Below are positions 39,176-54,652 of a stretch of 64,000 bases of DNA, in pieces (the first letter of the stretch is position 1; every line of letters begins with the position of its first letter). Under the pieces are notes generated by a model. The model was not told the DNA's origin and searched no databases. It worked only from the letters and a program-made list of their open reading frames with translations. The translations under genes and the position numbers were made by a program. Source of the stretch: Castellaniella caeni NBRC 101664 (GTDB lineage Bacteria > Pseudomonadota > Gammaproteobacteria > Burkholderiales > Burkholderiaceae_B); NCBI RefSeq assembly GCF_001592225.1, contig NZ_BCWN01000005.1:1-64000 (forward strand). The letters run 5' to 3'.

Positions 39176-39841
39176 TCAGGCCATCTGGGTGGAGGCCTGG
39201 GCGAAGGCATCCAGAAACGGCTGCAGGCGCGGGCCGTGCATCTTGAGGGCGGCCTGGTTGACGATCAGGCGCGAGGAAATCTGGCGGATTTCCTCGACTT
39301 CGACCAGCTGGTTGGCGCGCAGCGTGCCGCCCGACGAGACCAGATCGACGATGCAGTCGGCCAGGCCCACCAGCGGGGCGAGTTCCATCGAGCCGTAGAG
39401 CTTGATGATGTCCACGTGCACGCCCTTGGCGGCGAAGTGCTCGCGGGCGGCACGCACGTATTTGGTGGCGACGCGCAGGCGCGAGCCCTGGCGCACGGCG
39501 ATCTGGTAGTCGAAACCCTTGGGGGCCGCCACGCACAGGCGGCAGCGCGCGATGTTGAGGTCGATGGGCTGATACAGGCCGCCCGGGTGCTGGGCCATGT
39601 GCTCATAGAGCACGTCTTTGCCGGCGATGCCGAAATCGGCCGCGCCGTACTGTACGTAGGTGGGTACGTCGGAGGCGCGCACGATGATGATGCGCAGGGC
39701 GTCGGAGTCGGTGGGCAGGATCAGCTTGCGCGAGGTTTCGGGGTTTTCGGGCACCCCCACTCCCGCGGCGGCCAGCAGCGGCAGGGTTTCTTCGAAGATG
39801 CGCCCTTTGGACAGGGCCAGGGTGAGGGGGGCTTGTGCCAT
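39176..39841 (-). CDS. hisG: ATP phosphoribosyltransferase, short form
   Basis: The 221-residue product is the short HisG that lacks the C-terminal regulatory domain and normally needs HisZ as partner; no hisZ is in the window. Motifs are [16 protein letters not shown] and [16 protein letters not shown]. It catalyses the committed step of histidine synthesis. It follows murA by 21 bp. Confidence 0.95.
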   Translation of the reverse strand: MAQAPLTLALSKGRIFEETLPLLAAAGVGVPENPETSRKLILPTDSDALRIIIVRASDVPTYVQYGAADFGIAGKDVLYEHMAQHPGGLYQPIDLNIARCRLCVAAPKGFDYQIAVRQGSRLRVATKYVRAAREHFAAKGVHVDIIKLYGSMELAPLVGLADCIVDLVSSGGTLRANQLVEVEEIRQISSRLIVNQAALKMHGPRLQPFLDAFAQASTQMA

Positions 39842-39862
39842 GTGGTGTCTCGCTGATCGGGC

Positions 39863-41108
<1,246 letters not shown>

Positions 41109-41116
<8 letters not shown>

Positions 41117-41360
41117 TGTCTTGCGAGGCCGCGTATTCGGCGGGGGTGAGGTTGCGCATGGACAGTGCGTGGATTTCGGCGCGCATGCGGTCGCCCAGTG
41201 CCTGGTAGACCGTGCGGTGGCGCGCCAGGGTGTTCTGGCCTTCGAAGGCCTTGCTGACGATGAGCGCTTCGAAGTGGGCGCCGTCGCCATAGACTTCGAG
41301 GTGCTCGCAGTCGAGGTGCTCGGCGATGTATTGGCGGACGTGTTCGGGGGTCGGCTGCAT
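41109..41360 (-). CDS. ibaG: BolA/IbaG-family protein
   Basis: An 83-residue BolA-like protein ([20 protein letters not shown]) of the IbaG type, which in relatives works with monothiol glutaredoxins in iron-sulfur handling. The pairing with murA is conserved across many proteobacteria. It lies 3 bp after the permease stop. Confidence 0.93.
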
Positions 41361-41363
41361 GGC

Positions 41364-42155
41364 TTAACTCCGTAGTTTGTAGCCGCGCGCCAGCAGGCGC
41401 AGGGCGAAGAGGCTGAGGGCGACGGCGACGGCCAGCACGACGGCCAGGCCAAGCCAGGGAGAAACGTCGGACACCGCGAAGAAACCGTAGCGGAAACCGT
41501 CGATCATGTAGAACACCGGGTTCCAGCGCGAGACGGCCTGCCAGAAGGGCGGCAGGCTGTGGATGGAGTAGAACACACCCGAGAGGAAGGTGGCGGGCAC
41601 GATGAGAAAATTCTGGAAGGCGGCCAGCTGGTCGAATTTTTCCGACCAGAGGCCGGCAATGAGCCCCAGCGTGCCCAGTATCCAACAGGACAGCACGGCA
41701 AACGCCAGCATCCACAGCGGCGCCGTGACCGGCAGGCGCACGAAGAACAGCGCCACGGCCCAGATGCACAGGCCCACGCACAGGCCGCGCGTCACCGAGG
41801 CGACCAGGTAGGCGGTGAAGATCTGCCGGTGCGAAAACGGCGGCAGCAGCACGAAGATGAGGTTGCCGGTGATGCGGCTCTGGATGAGCGAGGACGAGGG
41901 GTTGGCAAAGCTGTTTTGCAGCATGCTCATCATCATCAGGCCAGGGATGAGAAAGGCGGTGTACGGCAGGCTGTTGTACACCTGCACGCGGTCTTCCAGG
42001 ACGTGCGAGAAGATCAGCAGGTACAGCAGCGCCGTGACGACGGGTGCCGCAATGGTTTGCAGGCCCACCTTCCAGAAGCGCATCAGTTCTTTGTGCAGCA
42101 GGGTGGGAAAGCCCGACCCCATCGCCGGGCGAGCTTGAGAAACGGGACGGATCAC
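41364..42155 (-). CDS. ABC-2 type exporter permease
   Basis: The 263-residue product has about six predicted membrane helices and resembles YadH/NodJ-type permeases ([34 protein letters not shown]). It pairs with the ATPase directly upstream. The substrate is unknown; lipid or polysaccharide export has been proposed for the family. It is part of the mla-ibaG-murA neighbourhood. Confidence 0.88.
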   Translation of the reverse strand: MIRPVSQARPAMGSGFPTLLHKELMRFWKVGLQTIAAPVVTALLYLLIFSHVLEDRVQVYNSLPYTAFLIPGLMMMSMLQNSFANPSSSLIQSRITGNLIFVLLPPFSHRQIFTAYLVASVTRGLCVGLCIWAVALFFVRLPVTAPLWMLAFAVLSCWILGTLGLIAGLWSEKFDQLAAFQNFLIVPATFLSGVFYSIHSLPPFWQAVSRWNPVFYMIDGFRYGFFAVSDVSPWLGLAVVLAVAVALSLFALRLLARGYKLRS

Positions 42156-42198
42156 GACGAGGCCTTGTCTGTAGCGGGTGAAACGGCGGGGGTGCGGC

Positions 42199-42990
42199 TC
42201 ATGGCGCGACCTCGACGAGCGAGTCGTCGTGCATGATGTGCACGAAGGCGTCTTCGAGGTCGCGGCCGCCGAAGCGCGCCATGATGGCCTGGGTGGTGTC
42301 CAGGGCGACGATGTGGCCGGCCTTGAGCATGGCCACGCGCCCGCACAGGGATTCGGCTTCTTCGAGGTAGTGGGTGGTGAGCAGGATGGTGTGGCCCGCC
42401 TGGTTCAGCCGCGTGATGAAATCCCACAGGGTGCGGCGCAGATCGACGTCCACCCCGGCCGTGGGTTCGTCGAGAATGATGACCGGCGGGCGGTGCACCA
42501 GCGCCTGGGCCACCAGTACGCGGCGTTTCATGCCGCCCGAGAGCGCGCGCATGTTGGTTTCGGATTTGTCGAGCAGGCCCAGGTTGTCGAGGATTTCGTC
42601 GATCCAGTCGTCGTTGTTGCGCAGGCCGAAGTAGCCCGATTGCAGGCGCAGGGTTTCACGCACCGTGAAGAAGGGGTCGTAGACGATTTCCTGGGGCACC
42701 ACCCCCAGCGACTGCCGGGCGCGGCGAAAATCGGCGACCACGTCGTAGTCGCAGACGCGCGCCGTGCCCCGCGTGGCGTGGGCCAGGCCCGCCAGGATGG
42801 AGATGAGCGTGGTCTTGCCGGCCCCGTTGGGGCCCAGCAGGCCGAAGAATTCGCCGTGTTCGACGGTCAGGCTGACGTCGTGCAGGGCTTGAAAGCCCCG
42901 GGGGGCGGGGCGCCTCAGCAGGCGCTCGCGCAGGGGCTGATGCGCCGGCGCGTAAATCTTGGAAATATGTTGCAGGTCGAGAGCAGGCAT
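42199..42990 (-). CDS. ABC-2 exporter ATP-binding protein
   Basis: A 263-residue ABC ATPase of the YadG/NodI type, with Walker A GPNGAGKTTLISIL, the signature ALSGGMKRRVLVAQAL, and Walker B VIILDEPTAGVD. It energises the permease that follows after 43 bp. A promoter candidate with TATAAT lies upstream. Confidence 0.92.
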   Translation of the reverse strand: MPALDLQHISKIYAPAHQPLRERLLRRPAPRGFQALHDVSLTVEHGEFFGLLGPNGAGKTTLISILAGLAHATRGTARVCDYDVVADFRRARQSLGVVPQEIVYDPFFTVRETLRLQSGYFGLRNNDDWIDEILDNLGLLDKSETNMRALSGGMKRRVLVAQALVHRPPVIILDEPTAGVDVDLRRTLWDFITRLNQAGHTILLTTHYLEEAESLCGRVAMLKAGHIVALDTTQAIMARFGGRDLEDAFVHIMHDDSLVEVAP

Positions 42991-43026
42991 GTCGGGCGGG
43001 AAAACCCCAAGTGGGCACCACCCAGC

Positions 43027-43056
43027 ATTATATCGTTTGCCGCTGCCTTGCCTGAA
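43027..43056 (-). promoter_or_regulatory. promoter candidate before the ABC exporter genes
   Basis: Reading the minus strand, a consensus TATAAT (43032 to 43027) is preceded by TTCAGG at 18 bp. It lies 37 bp before the ATPase start, in the 131-bp mlaC-ATPase gap. It could drive the ABC - ibaG - murA - his run independently of mla. Confidence 0.5.
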
Positions 43057-43121
43057 TGGCGGGTATGAACCCGGCGGCCGCGCATCAGCGGGGCGTCCGG
43101 CCGCTGTGCCGATAGGCCGGG

Positions 43122-43769
43122 CTAGCCACCGTTCTTGGCGTTCAGGGCCTGGATGAGGCCGTCGATGCCGCTGCGGGCGATTTCCTGGGAAAACTGGTTG
43201 CGGTAGTTCTGGATGAGCCAGATGCCTTCGACGGCCAGGTCGTAGACTTTCCAGCCCGCGTCGGTCTGCTCCAGGCGGTAATCGACGTTGATGGGCGAGC
43301 TGTTGGATTGCGACACGGTGGTGCGCACGACGGCGTCGCCCGTGGCGTCGTCACCGCGGAAGGGCAGCAGGGCCATGGAGGTGTCGGGGGTCACCTTGGT
43401 GAAGGCGCCGCTATAGGTGCGGATGAGCGTGCCCATGAAGGCGTCCACCAGCGCCTGCTGCTGGGCGGGCGTGGCCTGGCGCCAGTAGCGTCCGGCGGCC
43501 AGGCGGGTGGTCTTGTTCATGTCCACGTACGGCAGCGCGTATTCGCGCACCAGGGCGGTGATGTGGCTGGTGTCGCCCTGCAGCGCCTTGGGGTCGGCCT
43601 TGACGGCGTCGAGCATGTTGCCGGCCACGGCCATCATGAAGGCGTCGGGGGCCGCCTTGGGGTTGACGGCCTGCCTGGCTTGTGCGGCAGGCAGCACGGC
43701 CAGGCTCAGGGCCAGCCCCAGCAGCGCGGTGCGGCTGGATTGGAAAAAACGGGAGAAGAACATCGTCAT
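43122..43769 (-). CDS. mlaC: MlaC periplasmic phospholipid carrier
   Basis: The 215-residue product has a signal peptide (cleavage near AQARQ) and the MlaC/Ttg2D fold (FMGTLIRTYSGAFTK; INVDYRLEQTDAGWKVYDLA). It shuttles phospholipid between outer-membrane MlaA and the inner-membrane MlaFED complex. The start is MTM at 43769. The STAS protein MlaB, usually next, is absent. Confidence 0.94.
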   Translation of the reverse strand: MTMFFSRFFQSSRTALLGLALSLAVLPAAQARQAVNPKAAPDAFMMAVAGNMLDAVKADPKALQGDTSHITALVREYALPYVDMNKTTRLAAGRYWRQATPAQQQALVDAFMGTLIRTYSGAFTKVTPDTSMALLPFRGDDATGDAVVRTTVSQSNSSPINVDYRLEQTDAGWKVYDLAVEGIWLIQNYRNQFSQEIARSGIDGLIQALNAKNGG

Positions 43770-43848
43770 GGTTGGAGGCTCCGGGGGGTCGGGACGGGCG
43801 CCGACACCCGAGTGGTTGCACCGGCCCGCGTCGGGCGGCAAGGGCGCG

Positions 43849-44691
43849 TCAGTGGGTGTCGGGGGCGTCCGGGTCTTCGTAGACGGGCAACGCGCCCTGG
43901 TCGGCAGGCCGGGCGGCCTGGTCGAGCGTGTCTTCGGTGCTGGCCTGCGCGCCCGTCTGGCGGCTATCCAGCATAGCCTTGCGGCGCTGCAGGTAGGCGT
44001 CGCGAATGAAACTGTATTTGTCCAGCGCGATCTGGTCGACCAGGCGGTCGGCCTGCAGCAGGCCGGCACGGGTATCGACGATGTACAGGCCGAAGAGGGA
44101 GTTGCGCACGGGGACGTTGTCGATGGCGAGCACCGCCGCCGTGGGGGTGACGGGTGCTGCCAGCGTGACCGCCGTGCCCGCGCCGTCGCGCACGGTGCTG
44201 GGGCCCAGGAACGGCAGTACCACGTAGGGGCCCTGGCCAAAGCCCCACACGCCCAGCGTCATGCCGAAGTCGTTGGGGATCTTGCGGGCGCCATGCATCG
44301 AGGCGACGTCGATGCAGCCGCCCAGGCCCGCCGTGGTGTTGAACAGCACGCGCCCGAAGGTATCGACGAAATCGCGGCCGCGACCCTGCAGCAGGCTGTT
44401 GATGCCCGACCAGACGTCGCCCAGGTTGCCGAAGATGTTGTGGATGCAGGTGCGCACCGGCTGCGGCGTGACCTTTTCGTAGCCGGTGGCGATAGGCTTG
44501 AGCACGGCCCGATCCACCGTGTCGTTGAAGGTGTACATGCCCCGGTTGTAGGATTCCCAGGGGTCGTTGGGCGAGGGGTGGGGTACGTTTGCACAACCGG
44601 CCAGCACGACTGCGGCGGCCCCTGCCGCGAGGGTGCGCGCAAGGCGGCGGTGGCGGATACAGGGCGGACGGGGCTGGGCGGTCGTGGTCAT
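43849..44691 (-). CDS. mlaA: MlaA/VacJ outer-membrane lipoprotein
   Basis: The 280-residue product has a signal peptide with a VVLAGC lipobox (Cys33), then DPWESYNRGMYTFNDTVDRA and GLGGCIDVASMHGARKIPND, marks of MlaA. It removes misplaced phospholipid from the outer leaflet with the porin partner. Location between mlaD and mlaC is normal for betaproteobacteria. The C-terminal tail is longer and charged. Confidence 0.94.
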   Translation of the reverse strand: MTTTAQPRPPCIRHRRLARTLAAGAAAVVLAGCANVPHPSPNDPWESYNRGMYTFNDTVDRAVLKPIATGYEKVTPQPVRTCIHNIFGNLGDVWSGINSLLQGRGRDFVDTFGRVLFNTTAGLGGCIDVASMHGARKIPNDFGMTLGVWGFGQGPYVVLPFLGPSTVRDGAGTAVTLAAPVTPTAAVLAIDNVPVRNSLFGLYIVDTRAGLLQADRLVDQIALDKYSFIRDAYLQRRKAMLDSRQTGAQASTEDTLDQAARPADQGALPVYEDPDAPDTH

Positions 44692-44849
44692 GGTGAAGAA
44701 AAGTCGGAGGCGGTCAGGTCGGGGGTGTTCGGATCGGGCTGAATGTGCTTCGCATTGTAACGGATGGCCTGGAGGCGGCGGTGGCGGACACGGGGCGGGC
44801 GGCGCGGGACGGGCGGCCGGTGCACCGCGCGGGGCATGGCGGCCCGGTG

Positions 44850-45383
44850 TCAGTGCGCGGCGGCGGGGGCTGCCGCGCTGCCGCCCGCCGCCGCGGGCGC
44901 CGCGCCCGTATCCGGGGCCGCCGAGCCTTGTTTCTCTGCCGAGTTGTACAGGAATTTGCTGATCAGGTCTTCGAGCACGACCGCCGATTGCGTGAAGCGG
45001 ATGGTGCCGCCGTCGGCCAGGTTCTTGTCTTCGCCGCCCGGCGTGAGGCCGATGTATTGTTCGCCCAGCAGCCCCGAGGTGAGGATGGAGGCCGAGGAAT
45101 CGACCGGGAATTGATACTGTTTTTCGAGATCGACCACCACGCTGGCTTGAAAGCGCTGGTTGTCGAAGCCGATGGAGGCCACGCGCCCCACCACGACCCC
45201 GCTGCTCTTGACGGGCGCGCGCACCTTGAGGCCGCCGACGTTGTCGAAGTAGGCCTGCACCTGGTAGGTGGGGGCAAACGAGAACGAGCTCATGTTGCCC
45301 GCCCGCAGGGCGAGGAAGACCAGGGCAATGATGCCCAGCAGGATGAACAGGCCAACCCAGAAATCGGTTTTTTCGCGTGTCAT
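44850..45383 (-). CDS. mlaD: MlaD, MCE-domain substrate-binding subunit
   Basis: The 177-residue product has one N-terminal membrane helix and an MCE domain (YFDNVGGLKVRAPVKSSGVV; ILTSGLLGEQYIGLTPGG). MlaD forms the hexameric lipid channel on top of MlaFE. A Pro/Ala-rich tail follows the domain. Confidence 0.94.
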   Translation of the reverse strand: MTREKTDFWVGLFILLGIIALVFLALRAGNMSSFSFAPTYQVQAYFDNVGGLKVRAPVKSSGVVVGRVASIGFDNQRFQASVVVDLEKQYQFPVDSSASILTSGLLGEQYIGLTPGGEDKNLADGGTIRFTQSAVVLEDLISKFLYNSAEKQGSAAPDTGAAPAAAGGSAAAPAAAH

Positions 45384-45395
45384 GAAATAGAACCC

Positions 45396-46184
45396 TCAGT
45401 GCGCGAACATGAGCGCGGTGAGCAGAAAGTCGAGCCCCAGCACGGCCAGTGCGCCATTGACGACGGTGCGGGTGGTGGCGCGCGAGACGCCTTCGGGGGT
45501 GGGCTGGGTCGTCCAGCCCTGGTACAGGGCGATGAGCGTGACCACCACGCCGAACACGAGGCTTTTGATGACGCCGTTGAGCACGTCGTTGAGGACGTCC
45601 ACGCCGCCTTGCATCTGCGACCAGAAGGCGCCCGGGTCGATGCCGATGAGCACCACGCCCACGAACCAGCCCCCCAGGACGCCCACCATGGAAAACACGG
45701 CGGCCAGCACGGGCATGGCGATGACCCCGCCCCAGAAGCGTGGGACGAGCACCCGGCGGATGGGATCGACGGCCATGACTTCCATGGCCGAGAGTTGTTC
45801 ACCGGCCTTCATGAGGCCGATTTCGGCGGTGAGCGAGGTGCCTGCCCGCCCGGCGAACAGCAGCGCCGTGACCACGGGCCCCAGTTCGCGTACCAGCGAC
45901 AGGGCCACCAGCAGGCCCAGGGCTTCTTCGGAGCCGTAGCGGTTGAGGGTGTAATAGCCCTGCAGGCCGAGCACGAAGCCCACGAACAGCCCCGAGACGC
46001 CGATGATGAGCAGCGAGTGGTTGCCGATGAAGTGCACCTGCTGGGCGGTGAGCCGAGGGCGGCGCCAGAGCACGCTGCTGCGCGCCAGGATGGCGGCGAG
46101 CAGGCGGGCGAAGGCGCCCAGGCCAGTGAGCAGGGCGATGAGCCCGTGTCCCAGGGCCGCGATGCGGTGCGTCAGCGTTTTCAT
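45396..46184 (-). CDS. mlaE: MlaE phospholipid ABC permease
   Basis: A 262-residue permease of the MlaE family, with about five hydrophobic helices and the signature ELGPVVTALLFAGRAGTSLT / AEIGLMKAGEQLSAMEVMA. The start at 46184 overlaps the mlaF stop by 4 bp; an apparent upstream extension is the mlaF gene read in another frame. Confidence 0.95.
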   Translation of the reverse strand: MKTLTHRIAALGHGLIALLTGLGAFARLLAAILARSSVLWRRPRLTAQQVHFIGNHSLLIIGVSGLFVGFVLGLQGYYTLNRYGSEEALGLLVALSLVRELGPVVTALLFAGRAGTSLTAEIGLMKAGEQLSAMEVMAVDPIRRVLVPRFWGGVIAMPVLAAVFSMVGVLGGWFVGVVLIGIDPGAFWSQMQGGVDVLNDVLNGVIKSLVFGVVVTLIALYQGWTTQPTPEGVSRATTRTVVNGALAVLGLDFLLTALMFAH

Positions 46185-47002
46185 GCGGCCCCCCGGCGCG
46201 CGGCCAGCCAGCGTTCGAAGGCGGGCGTGAGCGGGTAGTGAAAGCCGATGGGGCCGTCGGGCTTGCCCTGCAGGAACTGCTGCAAGTAGTCGTCTTGCGC
46301 CGCTGAGAGCTGGGCCGGGGTGCCGTGCGCCATGAGCCGCCCCTGACCAATGAGGTAGACCTGATCGACGATGGCGAAGGATTCGGCCACGTCGTGGGTG
46401 ATGAGGATGGAGGCGCAGCCGAGCTTGTCGGTCATGCCGCGGATGAGCTGGGCCGTGATGCCCAGGGAAATGGGGTCGAGCCCGGCGAAGGGTTCGTCGT
46501 AGAGGATGAGTTCGGGTTCGAGCACGATGGCGCGCGCCAGGGCCACGCGCCGCGCCATGCCGCCCGAGATTTCGGCGATGCGCAGGTGCGCGGCGTGGCG
46601 CAGGCCGACGGCTTCGAGCTTGTCGAGCACGCGTTCGAGGATTTGTTGTTCGGAGATGCAGGTGTGTTCGCGCAACGGAAACGCCACGTTCTCGAAGACG
46701 TCGAGGTCGGTGAACAGGGCCCCGCCCTGAAACAGCACCCCCATGCGCTGGCGGGTTTCGCGCAGGGCCTCGCCGCGCAGCGTGGCCATGTCGCGGCCAA
46801 ACACCGTGATGGTGCCGGCGCGGGCCGGCAGCTGCCCGGTGACGGCGCGCAGCAAGGTGGTCTTGCCCGAGCCCGAACCGCCCATCATGGCCACGACCTG
46901 GCCCGGCATGACTTGCAGGTCGATGTCGCGCAGCACCGTGAAGTCGCCGTAGCCCAGGGCAACGTCGGCGAATGTCACGAGAGGAGTGGGGGTGGGGGTC
47001 AT
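46181..47002 (-). CDS. mlaF: MlaF phospholipid ABC ATPase
   Basis: A 273-residue ATPase with Walker A GGSGSGKTTLLRAV, signature ISGGMARRVALARA and Walker B ELILYDEPFAGLDP. It powers the MlaFEDB complex and is the first gene of the mla operon. A TACAAT at 47044-47049 (minus strand) is a possible -10, without a clear -35. Confidence 0.95.
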   Translation of the reverse strand: MTPTPTPLVTFADVALGYGDFTVLRDIDLQVMPGQVVAMMGGSGSGKTTLLRAVTGQLPARAGTITVFGRDMATLRGEALRETRQRMGVLFQGGALFTDLDVFENVAFPLREHTCISEQQILERVLDKLEAVGLRHAAHLRIAEISGGMARRVALARAIVLEPELILYDEPFAGLDPISLGITAQLIRGMTDKLGCASILITHDVAESFAIVDQVYLIGQGRLMAHGTPAQLSAAQDDYLQQFLQGKPDGPIGFHYPLTPAFERWLAARRGAA

Positions 47003-47073
47003 GAGAACGGAGCGCGCCTTCTGGCCTTCTGCTATGACTCTGGATTGTACCTGTTGTGTTGCGCGCCGATCGT

Positions 47074-47111
47074 GAAAACGCCGCCGCGCCCGTCAAGGGC
47101 ACGGCGGCGTT
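47074..47111 (-). terminator. rho-independent terminator after gltD
   Basis: Reading the minus strand, a 10-bp perfect stem (47102-47111 with 47077-47086) ends in TTTT (47078-47075). It lies 58 bp after the gltD stop and separates gltBD from mla. Confidence 0.75.
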
Positions 47112-47168
47112 CGTGCGCGGGTGCGCGGTCGGTCGTGCGTCAGCGCGCCCCTGGCGCGGCAGGGCGGT

Positions 47169-48632
47169 TCAGCGTGGCAGCACCGATGCGCCCATCAGGT
47201 ACTCGTCCACCGAGCGCGCGCATTGGCGCCCCTCGCGGATGGCCCAGACCACCAGCGACTGCCCGCGGCGCATGTCGCCCGCGGCGAATACCTTGGCGCG
47301 GCTGCTGCAGTAGTCGTCGGTGTTGGCCAGCACGTTGCCGCGCGGGTTCACCTCGACGCCGAAGGCATCCAGGACGGAGCGCACCGGCGCGACGAAGCCC
47401 ATGGCCAGCAGCACGAGGTCGGCCTGGATTTCGAAGCGGGAGTCTTTCACCTCGCGCATCTTCATCTGGCCGGTGGCCTTGTCCTTGAGCCATTCGAGGC
47501 GCGTGGCCACGAGTTTTTCCACTTTGCCGCCCTTGCCCTCGAAGGCCTGCGTGCCCACCGCCCAGTCGCGCTGGCAGCCTTCCTCGTGCGAGGTCGAGGT
47601 GCGCAGCTTGATGGGCCAGTAGGGCCAGGTGAGCAGTTTGTTTTCTTCTTCGGGGGGACGGAACATCAGCTCGAACTGGGTGACCGAGGCGGCCCCCTGG
47701 CGGTTGCTGGTGCCCACGCAATCCGAGCCCGTGTCACCGCCGCCGATCACGATCACGTGCTTGCCCTTGGCGTTGATGGGCTTGGCGATGCGGTCGCCAT
47801 GGTTGACCTTGTTCTGCTGGCGCAGAAAGTCCATGGCGAAGTGCACGCCGCGCAGATCGCGCCCGGGCACCGGCAGGTCGCGCGGGTGCTCACAGCCGCC
47901 GGCGAGCACCACGGCGTCGTGGCTGGTCAGCAGATCATCCGGGGCGATGGTGTTCAAGCCGTCCTCGGCGTCCTCGGGGCGGCCGATGTAGGTGGAGGGG
48001 AAAAACTCCACGCCTTCGGCCTCCAGCTGCGCCAGGCGCCGGTCGATATTGGTCTTTTCCAGCTTGAAGTCGGGGATGCCGTAGCGCAGCAGGCCGCCGA
48101 TGCGGTTGCTCTTTTCGTAGACCGAAACGCTGTGGCCCGCGCGCGCCAGTTGCTGGGCACAGGCCAGGCCGGCGGGCCCCGAGCCGACGATGGCCACTTT
48201 CTTGCCCGTCTTGCGGGCGGGCGGCTGCGGCACGACCCAGCCTTCCTGCCAGCCGCGCTCGATGATGGTGTGCTCGATCGACTTGATGCCCACGGCGGTG
48301 TCGTTCAGGTTGAGCGTACAGGCGGCTTCGCAGGGCGCCGGGCAGATGCGCCCGGTGAACTCGGGGAAGTTGTTGGTGGACAGCAGCGTGTCCAGCGCGC
48401 GCTTCCAGTCCTGCTTGTAGACCAGGTCGTTCCAGTCGGGGATGATGTTGTTGACCGGACAGGCGTGGGTGCAGAAGGGGACGCCGCAGTCCATGCAGCG
48501 CGCGCCCTGCACGCGTGCTTCTTCGTTGGTGAGCGGCGAGACGAATTCCTTCCAGTGGTGCATGCGCACCTCGGGGGCCTGCTTGGCGGGCGAGACCCGG
48601 TCGAATTCCATGAAACCAGTGATTTTTCCCAT
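47169..48632 (-). CDS. gltD: glutamate synthase small subunit
   Basis: The 487-residue NADPH-dependent subunit has an N-terminal 4Fe-4S domain ([19 protein letters not shown]), the FAD site [20 protein letters not shown] and the NADP site [13 protein letters not shown]. It supplies electrons to GltB. The start at 48632, 14 bp after gltB, gives the normal N-terminus [18 protein letters not shown] is upstream. Confidence 0.97.
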   Translation of the reverse strand: MGKITGFMEFDRVSPAKQAPEVRMHHWKEFVSPLTNEEARVQGARCMDCGVPFCTHACPVNNIIPDWNDLVYKQDWKRALDTLLSTNNFPEFTGRICPAPCEAACTLNLNDTAVGIKSIEHTIIERGWQEGWVVPQPPARKTGKKVAIVGSGPAGLACAQQLARAGHSVSVYEKSNRIGGLLRYGIPDFKLEKTNIDRRLAQLEAEGVEFFPSTYIGRPEDAEDGLNTIAPDDLLTSHDAVVLAGGCEHPRDLPVPGRDLRGVHFAMDFLRQQNKVNHGDRIAKPINAKGKHVIVIGGGDTGSDCVGTSNRQGAASVTQFELMFRPPEEENKLLTWPYWPIKLRTSTSHEEGCQRDWAVGTQAFEGKGGKVEKLVATRLEWLKDKATGQMKMREVKDSRFEIQADLVLLAMGFVAPVRSVLDAFGVEVNPRGNVLANTDDYCSSRAKVFAAGDMRRGQSLVVWAIREGRQCARSVDEYLMGASVLPR

Positions 48633-48646
48633 GATGCAGTATTCCT

Positions 48647-53344
<4,698 letters not shown>

Positions 53345-53683
53345 GGCTGGACTCGCTAGGGTGACACGGAAGCCGACGACGGCGGCCTCATGGAATGCCC
53401 GCCCGGCAGGTCTGCGCGCGGCGCCCGCAGGGTGGAATCAGAAAATTACGCCCACAAGCCCTTGTCCACAATAGGTTTTTACTTGATACGTCCCTATTTA
53501 CTTCGCCTATATATCAAATGATTTATAAATGGGGACATATCAAATTCGATGAAAAATAAAATGAGCCGTCTCACTGTTCAAAGCGATGGCTCAGGGAAAG
53601 CCCGGGTTGAATGCGTGCGGAATTTTCTGGGCACGGCTGTGGCGCCCGTTGAACGGCGCCCGTTGCCGGGGCCGTCCACCGAC
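53345..53683. other. intergenic region between gltB and entA
   Basis: This 339-bp spacer separates the core run from the siderophore operon. Its middle (about 53440-53570) is clearly AT-rich against GC-rich surroundings. It includes a possible gltB promoter on the minus strand (TTGTGG and TAATTT with 17-bp spacing, within 53446-53474) and the inverted repeat at 53483-53543. No gene was recognised. Confidence 0.6.
53483..53543. repeat. 18-bp imperfect inverted repeat in AT-rich DNA
   Basis: The arms are 53483-53500 and 53526-53543, matching at 16 of 18 positions, with a 25-bp AT-rich spacer. Both arms carry a GTCCC-type core next to AT-rich ends. It may be a remnant of a small mobile element, a REPIN-like pair or an operator. 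Confidence 0.7.
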
Positions 53684-54652
53684 TCAGCCTTGATCCAGCG
53701 TGGCGCCGCCATCGACGCGCAGGTCGTGCAGCGTGATGTGGCTGGCCTGATCCGACAGCAGGAAGCGCACGGCGTCCGCGATTTCGTCGGGCGTGGCGAT
53801 CTTGCCCAGGGGGATGCCCAGCCGCCACTGCGATGCATTGCCCTGGATGACGGTTTCACGCGAGCTGCCCAGCGCCCACATGGCTTGCTGCATGGCGGTG
53901 TCGGTCGAGCCGGGCGAGACGATGTTCACGCGGATGCCGTGCGGGGCCAGTTCCAGCCCCAGACAGCGGCTGAACTGCGTGACGGCGGCCTTCGAGGCGG
54001 CATAGGCGGCCATGCCGGCGCGCGGCGTGCTGGCGGCGTTCGAGCTGACGGTGACGATGGCGCCCGCGTGGCGTGCCCGCAGGCGGCGCGCCACGGCGCG
54101 ACAGACGTGAAACACCCCGGTGGCGTTGACCGCAAAGCAGTGCGCCCACTGGGCATCGTCCAGATCGACGACTTCGCCCATTTCGAGCACGCCGGCCACG
54201 CTGGCCAGGCCGTCCAGCGGCCCCAGCACGGCTTCCGCCTGGGCGACGACGTGTTCCACCTGGGCGGCGTCGCGTACGTCCAGGGCGGCTGTCCAGAGCC
54301 GGCCTGCCAGCGGTGGCAGGTTGGCCTGGGTGCGGGCTGTCGGCGTGTGTGCGGCCTCGTGCGGTTCGGGCTGGATGCCCGGTGTTCCGGGTGTTGCCTG
54401 GGCCTCGGAGACGTGCGCAATCGACAGGTGCCGCAGACCTTCGGCGTTCAGGTCAACGGCGGAGACGCGCGCGCCGTGGGCCAGCAGTTGCCGCGCGACC
54501 GCCGCGCCGATGCCACTGGCAGCGCCTGTCACCAGGATGTGGCGGCCTTGAAAGTCGGCTGGCTGAGGCTGGGTCATCGGGGCGTGCGCGCCGACGGGGG
54601 AGGATGCGACGGAGGATGCCGTCATGGGGGATGGTGTGGCGGGGGTGTTCAT
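53684..54652 (-). CDS. entA: 2,3-dihydro-2,3-dihydroxybenzoate dehydrogenase
   Basis: The 322-residue short-chain dehydrogenase makes 2,3-dihydroxybenzoate. The NAD motif VTGAASGIG (41-49) and catalytic Tyr217/Lys221 (YAASK) are intact, and the C-terminus matches EntA/DhbA. Two oddities stand out: about 35 extra N-terminal residues when started at the ATG coupled to entB (ATGA overlap), and an insert of roughly 40 Pro/Thr/Ala-rich residues (about 77-118) between the second and third strands. An internal start at 54577 would remove the extension. It is the last gene of the operon. Confidence 0.9.
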   Translation of the reverse strand: MNTPATPSPMTASSVASSPVGAHAPMTQPQPADFQGRHILVTGAASGIGAAVARQLLAHGARVSAVDLNAEGLRHLSIAHVSEAQATPGTPGIQPEPHEAAHTPTARTQANLPPLAGRLWTAALDVRDAAQVEHVVAQAEAVLGPLDGLASVAGVLEMGEVVDLDDAQWAHCFAVNATGVFHVCRAVARRLRARHAGAIVTVSSNAASTPRAGMAAYAASKAAVTQFSRCLGLELAPHGIRVNIVSPGSTDTAMQQAMWALGSSRETVIQGNASQWRLGIPLGKIATPDEIADAVRFLLSDQASHITLHDLRVDGGATLDQG

